DNA from: Bartonella tribocorum CIP 105476
GTDB lineage: Bacteria; Pseudomonadota; Alphaproteobacteria; Rhizobiales; Rhizobiaceae
Assembly (NCBI RefSeq): GCF_000196435.1
Contig: NC_010161.1
Coordinates: forward strand, 1,488,001-1,552,000
Length of the DNA: 64,000 nt
Direction: 5' to 3'
The notes below the pieces were generated by a model that searched no databases, was not told the DNA's origin, and was given only the letters and a program-made list of their open reading frames with translations. Shown piece by piece: positions 9,151 to 16,735 of this stretch. Position 1 is the stretch's first letter; each line of letters opens with the position of its first letter. A program made the position numbers and the translations under genes.

Positions 9151-10260
9151 TTAAAACCTCAATAAAATCTTGAATTGTTCGCGAACATCGGCACGCAAAG
9201 GAATATTAATGGGCGTTTTGAGTATCTCGACACCGCCATTGAGTTCATCAGGCTCCAACCAAAGCTTGCCAACCGCTATGTTTTCTGCGGGGGTAGCGTG
9301 AACGAGAATGGAAACAAAAGCTGCTTGTTTCCCGTCAACATCGTGAAAGTCTGTACGGGCAGCAAGAAACAACAGAGTGCCTGTTGGGGAGGGATTAAAT
9401 CTGTTTCCGCAATGGTTGTAAACACCCTCTAAAACCTGTTCGACAGGCGCTACAGCATAGCATCTGCGATACCCAATCACACCATCTTGGCTGTCTCTTA
9501 ACACGAGATAAAGCGTGCGACCATGAAACCACTCTGCCATAAGGATATCGCGTTCATGTTTTTTAACCGAACACCAAGGAAAATTTGCCAAATCCCAAGG
9601 GTAATCGATTTGGTTCCAGCTTAATTCCTCGTCAAAGTCATCAATCCAGTTGCCAATAAGCTTGCCTTCTTGTTTTGTGAGCGTGTGATTAATTTCTGTG
9701 GTGCGTCCAAAGGAAAACAGAGTGTCACGAGCTGTTAAGCGCACGCCACTTTCAAAATCCAGCATGCTGTCATCAAGGCGTGACATATCGCCTTCTATAG
9801 CTCCCACATCATAACCATAGGTCCCACGGCGAAAATCAGAGCGAAAGCTTTTGGAAAGGTCGACAATGGCTTCAATGGCTTCAAGGCTGCTTTGTTCAGG
9901 CAATTGATCAAAATCAAGTTGAAAGGAATTCCACCATGCACGCCCTGACCATGCGGGTGTAAAGTGTGCAGAAAGCTCTAACCATTGAAGTCCCAACTCA
10001 ATGGCTGCAACAGAACCACGCAAGCGCTGCCATGCAAGCCCTTGGTCAATCAGATCATAAGAATTCGAGAAATAAGGCGTGAGTTCTTGTAAACCATATT
10101 CATCAATGAGAGAGGGCAACCAAGATGGAGGGCGCGTGATTAATTTGGCACGAGAAATATCTTCGAGTGCCCTTTTTACTTGAACATCAACAGCCATTGC
10201 ATCAGCAAGGCAGCGTTCAAACAAGCTTGAATTTGGCGGCAATAACAACGAGACCATCAA
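9151..10260 (-). CDS. Phage tail protein I (P2 gpI family)
   Basis: 369 residues; the N-terminal ~180 residues ('LLPPNSSLFERCLADAM', 'LPSLIDEYGLQELTPYF', 'LQWLELSAHFTPAWSG') follow the gpI baseplate family, which works with gpJ at the wedge. The family is often nearer 180-200 residues, so this copy has an extra C-terminal half (about 190-369) of unknown role ('YAVAPVEQVLEGVYNHCGNRFN'). The start overlaps the gpJ stop by 4 nt. Downstream spacing to the large fibre gene is 1 nt, indicating one transcript. Confidence 0.82.
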   Translation of the reverse strand: MMVSLLLPPNSSLFERCLADAMAVDVQVKRALEDISRAKLITRPPSWLPSLIDEYGLQELTPYFSNSYDLIDQGLAWQRLRGSVAAIELGLQWLELSAHFTPAWSGRAWWNSFQLDFDQLPEQSSLEAIEAIVDLSKSFRSDFRRGTYGYDVGAIEGDMSRLDDSMLDFESGVRLTARDTLFSFGRTTEINHTLTKQEGKLIGNWIDDFDEELSWNQIDYPWDLANFPWCSVKKHERDILMAEWFHGRTLYLVLRDSQDGVIGYRRCYAVAPVEQVLEGVYNHCGNRFNPSPTGTLLFLAARTDFHDVDGKQAAFVSILVHATPAENIAVGKLWLEPDELNGGVEILKTPINIPLRADVREQFKILLRF

Positions 10261-11123
10261 TAAGCGTGCCCCCGTAATGATAAGGCAATTTCCCCTAGTG
10301 CTATCGCCTCATGAGGGGCGACCAGAATATCCTTGCACGGTTGCGTTATCTCCACATGATGCACACCCTCAACCATCAGGCGACTGAGTATCCAACTTAA
10401 AGAGAGATCACGCCCTAGTCTCCATGTACGCGCCCACTCTTCTCTCAAATTCTGCTCTGCCTTTTCTAAAACAAGAAAACCTTCATGAGGCAACAACCAA
10501 AGATCAGCCGAAATATCGATCACCCGCTGCACGGCACTTTTGACCAAGAGAGTATCATTGGTCATTTTTACCTGTTCTTCATCAAGGGCTGCTTGCACCT
10601 TGGCAATCAAAGCCTCATCAGCCACCCCTGATGGGCTGTCACTAAAAAGCGCCACATGAATGAGCGGGCTTTTACCCTCACGATAAACAAAAGCATCTTT
10701 GACATGGATATCGCTGGAGAGGGCAAAATATTGGTAGCGGGGCACTGTGCCCCCTGTGGAATGCCCTTGCCTATTTAAGCGAATGCGGCGGCGAAACCGC
10801 GCATCATCTTCATCTAAAAGGCGCGTAACCCCATGAAAATCTCCCAAATGGTCTAAACTTGTCCCACGCGCAAATTCCAGTAAATTGTCTCGCGCTACTT
10901 CATTAATCCGTTGGCGCAACAGCAACTCTTCATAAGCAGCCGCTTGTAATTGTATGACCACGGGGTCATAAGCGGTCTTTTCCACATTATAGGGAATATG
11001 ATGAGCTGCAAAAACATCCACCAAACGCGCAATCTTTTGCTCTAAAATTACTTCAACACAAAGCTCTTCAATAATTTGTGGCAGAGGGAGTTGTGAAAAG
11101 GGTAAATGTTCAAGCTCTGCCAT
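10257..11123 (-). CDS. Baseplate assembly protein J (gpJ family)
   Basis: 288 residues with the gpJ pattern: N-terminal 'LPLPQIIEELCVEVILEQKI', central 'RRIRLNRQGHSTGGTVPRYQYFALSSDIHVKDAFVY' and the conserved 'HHVEITQPCKDILVAPHEAIALGEIAL' C-terminus. It is part of the baseplate wedge of contractile tails. It overlaps the W gene by 14 nt and is overlapped by gpI, consistent with a coupled V-W-J-I baseplate block. Confidence 0.9.
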   Translation of the reverse strand: MAELEHLPFSQLPLPQIIEELCVEVILEQKIARLVDVFAAHHIPYNVEKTAYDPVVIQLQAAAYEELLLRQRINEVARDNLLEFARGTSLDHLGDFHGVTRLLDEDDARFRRRIRLNRQGHSTGGTVPRYQYFALSSDIHVKDAFVYREGKSPLIHVALFSDSPSGVADEALIAKVQAALDEEQVKMTNDTLLVKSAVQRVIDISADLWLLPHEGFLVLEKAEQNLREEWARTWRLGRDLSLSWILSRLMVEGVHHVEITQPCKDILVAPHEAIALGEIALSLRGHAY

Positions 11124-11496
11124 AAAAAACCTCTAAAGGAAATTGCCTCTCTTGCCCATGGGACCAATCCCCCAAATGTCCATCGGGATAAAAAACACCC
11201 CTTAAAACAAAGTGGAATGTCCCCTCGCGCGTTGCTTTGGTCAGATCAATCCTTTGCAATGAGAACCCAGGCTCTCCGCATTCTGGATTATCGAGCGCGC
11301 AGGCAATGGCTTGATAAAGACGTAAGATTGTTGCAGGATCAGCATTGGCATCTTGGAATTCTCTGACATCACACCCATAATGGCGACGCAAAACCCGTGT
11401 TCCTATCCTTGTCATTAAACATTTATGGAGTGATTGTTGGCAATGATCCCAACCATATAAGAGAGAGCCATCCTTTTCGCTCACCCCACAACGCAT
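11110..11496 (-). CDS. Baseplate protein W (GPW/gp25 family)
   Basis: 128 residues with the lysozyme-like gp25 fold signature 'HKCLMTRIGTRVLRRHYGCDV' (T4 gp25 / P2 gpW: I-x-T-x-x-G-x-R-x-x-x-P/H-x-x-G) and 'GTFHFVLRGVFYPDGHL'. It initiates sheath assembly from the baseplate. It sits between V and J as in P2, separated from V only by a 66-residue reading frame. Confidence 0.88.
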   Translation of the reverse strand: MRCGVSEKDGSLLYGWDHCQQSLHKCLMTRIGTRVLRRHYGCDVREFQDANADPATILRLYQAIACALDNPECGEPGFSLQRIDLTKATREGTFHFVLRGVFYPDGHLGDWSHGQERQFPLEVFYGRA

Positions 11497-11499
11497 GGT

Positions 11500-11700
11500 T
11501 TAAGCCCCTTTGCTTGTCTTTGTGGTAGAAACGGTTGGGGCCGCAGCAACAACGGGGGCTGTTTTTTCAGCAATCTGACCAAGAAGCAAAGGGTATTTTG
11601 CTGCCTCACCGCTTAAACGGATTTCTTCACCCTTGCCTGGTGAACGGTTGCCTGCAACAAAATCGGCATTGGTTAAAACAACATAAGTGTTCTCATGCAT
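11500..11700 (-). CDS. Small hypothetical phage protein between V and W
   Basis: 66 residues, 'MHENTYVVLTNADFVAGNRSPGKGEEIRLSGEAAKYPLLLGQI' region then an Ala/Thr/Lys-rich tail. It is not recognised. Tight spacing on both sides (3 nt to W, 12 nt to V) and an AAAGGAG-type ribosome site make it a real gene. A minor baseplate or spike-associated protein is possible from position only. Confidence 0.65.
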   Translation of the reverse strand: MHENTYVVLTNADFVAGNRSPGKGEEIRLSGEAAKYPLLLGQIAEKTAPVVAAAPTVSTTKTSKGA

Positions 11701-11712
11701 GATAAAACTCCT

Positions 11713-12306
11713 TTAAAGGGGGGAAGAGGTTGTGGAAGGACCGATTTTGACCCCGCCGTGTTTATGGCTTGCGCCAACAGAAATTTGATTGTGCTGCAAA
11801 TCTTCTGCTTCAATCTGTACACTGCCCGTTAATGCAACACGGGTTGCTTGATGAGAAAGCACCAGACCTTGTGCACTCAAATGGATTTGGTTTTCTCCAT
11901 GGGAGAGAATAAGTTCATCTTTTGTCATCCGCAAAGCGCCCCCCGCATAACAGAGCGCAAGCTCTTGCGGCGAGCGTGCGGGGTTAGGCATATCCTCACT
12001 ATAGCTATCGCGTACAACCAGAGAGGCGGAGCCAATTTCACCATGGGGGTTCAACAACCGCACCGGATCACCAACATTGAAAGGCATATTGCTGGAAACA
12101 GCCCCCGCCGCTTCTTGTGCTTGCAGCCAAGGCGATAAAACCGCTTGTCCATTGGCACTCTCAGAGAAAAGTTTCACCCGCACCCTATGACCATCAACTT
12201 CTGCAACCCGCCCGATCATGTGTTGGTTGGCAAGACAGCGTTCAAGCGCATCAAGACGCTTCATAATTTGTCGAAAGGTATCGCTTAAGAGATGTGCATC
12301 ATTCAT
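11713..12306 (-). CDS. Baseplate spike/assembly protein V (gpV, Mu gp45 family)
   Basis: 197 residues. N-terminal OB-like segment 'MIGRVAEVDGHRVRVKL', then 'GDPVRLLNPHGEIGSASLVVRDSYSED' and a C-terminal beta-helix ('GENQIHLSAQGLVLSHQATRVALTGSVQIEAEDL') ending near a His-rich 'ASHKHGGVKIG'. This is the pattern of gpV/gp45 trimeric spikes that pierce the outer membrane; the 'HKHGG' near the tip may hold the metal found in such spikes. It overlaps the gp37-like gene by 4 nt and begins the P2-like tail block. Confidence 0.88.
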   Translation of the reverse strand: MNDAHLLSDTFRQIMKRLDALERCLANQHMIGRVAEVDGHRVRVKLFSESANGQAVLSPWLQAQEAAGAVSSNMPFNVGDPVRLLNPHGEIGSASLVVRDSYSEDMPNPARSPQELALCYAGGALRMTKDELILSHGENQIHLSAQGLVLSHQATRVALTGSVQIEAEDLQHNQISVGASHKHGGVKIGPSTTSSPL

Positions 12307-12815
12307 GCCCCCACCTCATTGTCTAAATAAATCAACCCAGCTTTGAGTTGTCCCGCATCAGCAAAAATATCCTGTCCCAAATGATATAAATCTTGGTGCC
12401 ATTCCACCACACTGATCGATACACCACGCTGCTTAATCGCCGCAGAGATAATGGGATCAATTGACACATCCCGCGGGGCACTTAAATGTGTCAATCCCCA
12501 CAATTGTCCGCTATGGCATAAAACCGCGATAGCTTCTGCCAAAAGCCAACTTTGGATATCACGCTCTTTACCCGTGGTAATAATAAAAGCCCCTAAATGG
12601 AGATCCGCACTCTGCTGTCCAGACGCCACAGAAGTTAAGCGACTTTCTAAAACCGCAACACGCACAGCTGGTGCCACAAGCATTTGTGTTTCAAGCTCTT
12701 CTAAATTAAAGCGTCCAAATTGACAGGCACAATCGCGCACATCTGGCAAAGCGCGTTTAAGGCTCTTTATCACCGCCTCACGAAACGCATTAATACGCCC
12801 TGCTTGCTTGATCAT
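12303..12815 (-). CDS. DUF1834 protein (Mu gp37-like)
   Basis: About 170 residues from the ATG at 12815 ('MIKQAGRINAFREAVIKSL'), which follows the stop of the virion morphogenesis gene by 5 nt; a start at 12845 would overlap that gene. The 'LLAEAIAVLCHSGQLWGL' helix and 'VSISVVEWHQDLYHLGQ' C-terminal block are typical of the Mu gp37/DUF1834 family, thought to act at the head-tail junction. Position after gp36 and gpG homologues supports this. Confidence 0.78.
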   Translation of the reverse strand: MIKQAGRINAFREAVIKSLKRALPDVRDCACQFGRFNLEELETQMLVAPAVRVAVLESRLTSVASGQQSADLHLGAFIITTGKERDIQSWLLAEAIAVLCHSGQLWGLTHLSAPRDVSIDPIISAAIKQRGVSISVVEWHQDLYHLGQDIFADAGQLKAGLIYLDNEVGA

Positions 12816-12820
12816 TTGAC

Positions 12821-13315
12821 TCACGAAAAGATCCTTCCCAACCAATCCTCTGCTGCTTTGACAATTTCCACTTTATTTTGCTCTGAAAGCCCCAAATAAG
12901 GGCGCGCCGGCATGGTCACTTGCGGCACACACACAAAACGCTGTGCTTTGCTGCTTTTCAGAAAAAAGCGAAGGGTTTTGCCATTTTTGGGGCGAATAAC
13001 CCCACCCAATTGATGAATCCGCGCATAAACCAACCCACTCCCCACCATCACCTTTTCTGGTGAAGCTTTCATATCAATGGAGCGTGAGAGCGCCCCACTG
13101 GCAAAAAGAATGGAGGTACGGGCATGATTGTTTTTCCACTTTTCTCCTTGGGGAGAGGTTTTTTCACTTTGAATCCGCCGCCTTGTGCTCTCTTGAATGA
13201 GGCGTCCAACCCCTTGTGCTAAAGTCCCCATCGAGCTATCAGCTCCCTTTTGTAAAAAGGATAAGGCCGCTTCAAGCCCTGTCTCTTTAATCTCAATATG
13301 GGTTGAAACAGACAT
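12821..13315 (-). CDS. Phage virion morphogenesis protein (Mu gpG / P2 gpS family)
   Basis: 164 residues with the family layout: 'GRLIQESTRRRIQSEKTSPQGEKWK', 'ILFASGALSRSIDMKASPEKVMVGSGLVYARIHQLGG' and the C-terminal 'MPARPYLGLSE'. Members help complete tails or join head and tail. In Mu this gene (gpG) lies after gp30; here it has moved between the gp36 and gp37 homologues. It starts 1 nt after the gp36-like stop. Confidence 0.85.
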   Translation of the reverse strand: MSVSTHIEIKETGLEAALSFLQKGADSSMGTLAQGVGRLIQESTRRRIQSEKTSPQGEKWKNNHARTSILFASGALSRSIDMKASPEKVMVGSGLVYARIHQLGGVIRPKNGKTLRFFLKSSKAQRFVCVPQVTMPARPYLGLSEQNKVEIVKAAEDWLGRIFS

Positions 13316-13316
13316 G

Positions 13317-13742
13317 TTACCTTCCCATCAAACGCGGTTTAGCAGTAAAAAAAGCCCCATCACGCACGGGACCATCTTCGCTCATAATTTTAGGCTCATC
13401 GCCCCCCAAACCCGCCTTGCCTTCCGCAATGCGTTTCAGCAAATCAACCGCCTGTTTGTAACGATCTTCAATGGTGGTGGTCAGTGCCGTATGGCGTATG
13501 GCTAAATTATAAACAGCAATATTGACACAAATCATGCTGAGAGCCGCCGGCTGTCCAACAATGGGGACACAGTAGCGATGAGACAAATGCACATCAATCT
13601 CACCACTTGCTTGGTTTAGAGCAAGGGCAATAGCTTGATCTAAAAGCACTGGATCAGAATTCTCATCATCAAAAGCACATAAGTCTTTTAAGAAATCATC
13701 ACCCCAGAGCTCTTCAATCAATGTTTTGCTTGCATACGCCAT
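13317..13742 (-). CDS. Head-tail connector, DUF1320 (Mu gp36-like)
   Basis: 141 residues beginning 'MAYASKTLIEELWGDDFLKDLC' with 'ALNQASGEIDVHLSHRYCVPI' and 'YKQAVDLLKRIAEGKAGLGG', all typical of DUF1320/gp36, a connector protein after the major capsid gene. A ribosome site lies within the 15-nt gap from the capsid gene. Confidence 0.88.
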   Translation of the reverse strand: MAYASKTLIEELWGDDFLKDLCAFDDENSDPVLLDQAIALALNQASGEIDVHLSHRYCVPIVGQPAALSMICVNIAVYNLAIRHTALTTTIEDRYKQAVDLLKRIAEGKAGLGGDEPKIMSEDGPVRDGAFFTAKPRLMGR

Positions 13743-13757
13743 CTTTTAAAGATTCCC

Positions 13758-14723
13758 TTAAACAACATCTTGCAGCAACACACCGGCATCTTTTGCAGCG
13801 ACCAATTCACACACCCGTTCACCCACACGCACCCGTTTACCACCCGATAAACCAATATCTGGATCAGAGATCACCCCAGAGATACGCTCACCCAATTGAG
13901 CACTAAAGCCCCAGCTAATCACCGAACCATCCGCCTGTTGCTTGGTAGGATCAATATAAAGCAGAGCAATCTTATTGCCCCAAACGCGCGCCAATTGCGC
14001 CGTACGCCCTTTGCGAGCTAAATTCACTTGCGATTCACCAATGAGTAAACGATCGGGGTGTATTTCCATCAGATCAGCAAATTGCGCTTTGGTGACAAAA
14101 CCATCAGCAGTACCACCCCCTTTAACGGCTTTGATGATTTTAGGGTGGCGTTTGAGTTTTGACCAAACAACTTTGCCCATCACAAGGGTGTTGGGCGTAT
14201 AGATGAGACTTTTATCCATGGCCTCATCTAAAACAGCATAAGGGTCTGATTTCTCATAATCACTAAACTTATCCTCGCCTTTAAGCGTCATCACCCGCTC
14301 TGGCGCATAATTTTTATTGTCTTGCACAAGCGCTGCCACCCGCACTTCACGCCCCAATTCCAGCAAATTGGCAAGTCCTTCCACAGCTGTCTTTTCGGGG
14401 TTATAACGAGAGCGCTTTTCTGCCCGTGCGCGAGCTGCTGCCTCAATATCGGAATTGGGAATGAGATCATCAAGCCCGTAATCTTTGACACTGGCTTCCC
14501 GTTCAAAGGCAGAAAATTCTACCACATTCGGGCGTCCTTTTCGCCCAACCTCAAGTTCAGGAACGGTAAAATTTTCCGCTAGAGGAAACTCACTATATTT
14601 AAACACCTCACTTAAAACAGAAACGCGGGGCAAAACTTTATCGCCAATAAGAGAACCTGCTGGATTGCGATACCCAATAGCAATGGCGGTAAGTGTTGGA
14701 TCAATGGGAAAAGGTCTATTCAT
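13758..14723 (-). CDS. Major capsid protein
   Basis: 321 residues. It contains 'IAIGYRNPAGSLIGDKVLPRV', 'PNSDIEAAARARAEKRSRYNP' and 'TLVMGKVVWSKLKRHPKIIKAV', characteristic of capsid proteins in Mu-like phages that differ from Mu gpT but share its position and HK97-type fold expectations. It follows the protease/scaffold gene and a small decoration-like gene. The assignment rests on order and the conserved 'LPRVSV...EF' N-terminal motif. Confidence 0.88.
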   Translation of the reverse strand: MNRPFPIDPTLTAIAIGYRNPAGSLIGDKVLPRVSVLSEVFKYSEFPLAENFTVPELEVGRKGRPNVVEFSAFEREASVKDYGLDDLIPNSDIEAAARARAEKRSRYNPEKTAVEGLANLLELGREVRVAALVQDNKNYAPERVMTLKGEDKFSDYEKSDPYAVLDEAMDKSLIYTPNTLVMGKVVWSKLKRHPKIIKAVKGGGTADGFVTKAQFADLMEIHPDRLLIGESQVNLARKGRTAQLARVWGNKIALLYIDPTKQQADGSVISWGFSAQLGERISGVISDPDIGLSGGKRVRVGERVCELVAAKDAGVLLQDVV

Positions 14724-14735
14724 TTTTAGCCTCGA

Positions 14736-15077
14736 TTAATTAATTTTAAAAGAAATAACATCACCAGCAGAGCCATCACTCATGGCAATACCAATGGTGC
14801 GGTCTGCTGCTTCTGCCTTTATGGCGTGCCCTTTGGGGTCAGAGGTCAAAAAATCACCAAAGGAAACATTGCCCCCACAGATCACTTCGCCCCAGCCACA
14901 TTGACCAACATCAAGCATCTCACCAGCCTTTGCACTCAAAGAGCCGGCAGTGCCTAATAATTTATCACCCTTTCCAGAAGCCGTTGCCACCATTCCCTCA
15001 GTTCGTGCTGCAACAATGCAATAAGGTGAAATTTCCCCAGCAGCGCGAAAAGATTTAATCAAAATCATCGTACTCAT
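14736..15077 (-). CDS. Capsid decoration-like protein (DUF2190-type)
   Basis: 113 residues, Gly/Ala-rich and beta-predicted ('SFRAAGEISPYCIVAARTEGMVATASGKGDKLLGTAG', 'DVGQCGWGEVICGGNVSFGDFLTSDPKGHAI'). This repeats the theme of DUF2190/gpD-like capsid-stabilising proteins, which sit between scaffold and major capsid genes. The start overlaps the protease/scaffold stop by 4 nt. Confidence 0.75.
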   Translation of the reverse strand: MSTMILIKSFRAAGEISPYCIVAARTEGMVATASGKGDKLLGTAGSLSAKAGEMLDVGQCGWGEVICGGNVSFGDFLTSDPKGHAIKAEAADRTIGIAMSDGSAGDVISFKIN

Positions 15078-15556
15078 AATGGGCGCTCCTTTTGTTCACA
15101 AATATGATCGACCGCTTGGCTAATAGTGATGTCGAAGCCTTTTTTCTTCTGCTCTTCCTGATAATGACGTGCCGCAACAGCAACCTCTTCTGGCGCAAGC
15201 TTTGGTTCTTGTGCTAAGGCACACACTTCTAGAGGGCTTGTTGAGGCAAGCGCCGGCAATTTTTCTATCAAACTTTTAAAATGCTCCATCCCCCCTTCAA
15301 GGCTACAGAGCGCACGATATTCTGCGCGGGCTGCCGGCAAAATCTTGCCCTCTTCAATGGTCTTGTCTAAAAGACTCTCAATGGCACTGTTTTTTTGCTC
15401 TTCTTGCAAAAGCGCTAAATCTTCTCGCGCTTTTTTTAATTGGGTGCAAAGTTCCACGCGTTCCTTTTCGCGCGCTTTAAGCGTTGCTAAAACCTCATCC
15501 GCTTTAGCATCTTCTGCCAACGATAGTGCACTGGCAATGGCTGTCAAATCCATCAT
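15074..15556 (-). CDS. Nested scaffold protein (Mu gpZ-like), internal start
   Basis: Within the protease/scaffold gene an in-frame ATG ATG at 15556/15553 ('MMDLTAIASAL') is preceded by GGAGAA at a good distance. Translation from here would yield a ~160-residue helical scaffold without the protease part, as the nested Z gene does in Mu. Both products would share the C-terminus. Confidence 0.6.
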   Translation of the reverse strand: MMDLTAIASALSLAEDAKADEVLATLKAREKERVELCTQLKKAREDLALLQEEQKNSAIESLLDKTIEEGKILPAARAEYRALCSLEGGMEHFKSLIEKLPALASTSPLEVCALAQEPKLAPEEVAVAARHYQEEQKKKGFDITISQAVDHICEQKERPL

Positions 15557-16123
15557 TTTCTCCGTCAAAGTTATAGGGGGTATTTTGGGCTGTTCACGGC
15601 TTAAAGCCGTCATCACAAGGGCTGGACGATTGACCAGTCCAGCACCGGCTAAATTTAAAATTTCACCTTTCTTGGAATGGCGAAACTCAGGCGAAAGATA
15701 GCGATATTCTCGAGCAATAATTTTTTTGGTAGCCATATCTGTCCATTTAACCCGTCCCCAAATCGCACCATCCCGCTCTGCTAATTCTTCAATCCAGCCG
15801 CTTGCCGGCGCTTCCAAGCCATTTCTCGCACGGTGATGTTGTCCATGCTCATAATCAATCACAAGCGGTCCTTTATTGGCTGCAAAGGCTTTTAAAATAG
15901 TTTGCGGATTATAATGCCATTGTCGTCCATCACGTGCCTTCACATGGGGCGCTTTGGGCAACAACTCTACCCACTCAGGCGCTTGGCTAATGGTGGCGTC
16001 TTCAAATGAAATGTCTTGGCATAAAACGTCTGGACAGAGATCTATTAACGCAGCATGAAATGTCTCATCATAAAATGTCTGGGCATCCCCATCTTTTTGA
16101 TCTTCGTGAAATTCCTGTTCCAT
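15074..16123 (-). CDS. Head maturation protease/scaffold (Mu gpI, gp32-like)
   Basis: 349 residues. The N-terminal ~180 residues form the protease part: 'GPLVIDYEHGQH' with the catalytic-type Asp/His pattern of Mu gp32, then 'SGWIEELAERDGAIWGRVKWT', 'YRYLSPEFRHSKKGEILNLAGAGLVNRPAL'. The rest is an alpha-helical scaffold ('KAREKERVELCTQLKKAREDLALLQEE'). It processes and shapes the prohead. It is the first gene after the second late promoter element; the dyad lies 67 nt upstream of the start. Confidence 0.9.
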   Translation of the reverse strand: MEQEFHEDQKDGDAQTFYDETFHAALIDLCPDVLCQDISFEDATISQAPEWVELLPKAPHVKARDGRQWHYNPQTILKAFAANKGPLVIDYEHGQHHRARNGLEAPASGWIEELAERDGAIWGRVKWTDMATKKIIAREYRYLSPEFRHSKKGEILNLAGAGLVNRPALVMTALSREQPKIPPITLTEKMMDLTAIASALSLAEDAKADEVLATLKAREKERVELCTQLKKAREDLALLQEEQKNSAIESLLDKTIEEGKILPAARAEYRALCSLEGGMEHFKSLIEKLPALASTSPLEVCALAQEPKLAPEEVAVAARHYQEEQKKKGFDITISQAVDHICEQKERPL

Positions 16124-16183
16124 ACATTGCCTATTGCTTTACAATTGTCATTGGCAATACAATGCATGAAACCGCTTCACCTT

Positions 16184-16208
16184 ATAAGTCTGACAGTGTC
16201 AGTCAAAA
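16184..16208 (-). promoter_or_regulatory. Putative Mor-dependent late promoter element, copy 2 (head operon)
   Basis: Minus strand reads TTTTGACTGACACTGTCAG then ACTTAT; the dyad CTGACA-N-TGTCAG is at 16190-16202. The central base differs from the other two copies, but the arms are identical. It lies 67 nt before the protease/scaffold start. Confidence 0.72.
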
Positions 16209-16385
16209 GAGCATTTCTCAAAAAAGCACTCTTTTCCCTATTATTCTCCTTGTGAGAGAAACCCCCGTGCTAAACCATCCCATAAAATCGTTTTCAAAGG
16301 CACTTCAAAGGCGATAGAGCGCCGTTGTGAAGTGAGAGGTACAAATTATCACTCCACACAACAAAGCCTCTCTCAAGCCGTTTTT

Positions 16386-16560
16386 TTTTAAAGATTGCTT
16401 TTGAACGTTGAAACTGTTAGATTACCCACGAGGCGTGAGCCAGTTTTGCCAGGACGGTTTTACCGGATCTGCGAGGAGTTGACCGCCCTCCACGCCTTCC
16501 CGTTTTCCCCATCTCGACCCTTCTCCGCAAAGCCAACATGGTTTTTCTCAAAGTGCGTTT
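16386..16560. repeat. Tandem ~175-bp repeat, copy 1, with conserved 86-bp structured core
   Basis: This stretch and the next are offset by exactly 175 bp. The core (16414-16499) differs from copy 2 at only 5 of 86 positions. It can fold into an outer GAGGCGTG/CACGCCT stem and an inner CGGT-TTT-ACCG hairpin. No gene is assigned: one plus-strand frame is open in both copies but lacks a clear start site. It fills the gene-free gap between the gp30-like and protease genes. Confidence 0.7.
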
Positions 16561-16735
16561 TTTTAAAGATTGCTTTTAAACTTTTAAACTGTTAGATTAC
16601 CCGCGAGGCGTGAGCCAGTTATACCAGGACGGCTTTGCCGGATCTGCGAGGAGTTGACCGCCCTCCACGCCTTCTCATTTTTCCTCACACACCAGTTCCT
16701 TCTTTGCAAAGCCAACAGAGCTTTACGGTGTTCTT
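16561..16735. repeat. Tandem ~175-bp repeat, copy 2
   Basis: Core at 16589-16674. Relative to copy 1 the inner hairpin changes from CGGT-TTT-ACCG to CGGC-TTT-GCCG, a compensatory pair of changes that keeps the stem. The flanking AAAGATTGCTTTT lead and GCAAAGCCAAC tail are also shared. It abuts the end of the gp30-like gene. An RNA element or small structured RNA is possible. Confidence 0.68.

Noticed and set aside
16395-16595. 66-residue plus-strand frame over repeat copy 1
   Set aside because: The start and end are not shared by copy 2 and there is no ribosome site; kept only as an alternative reading of the repeats.
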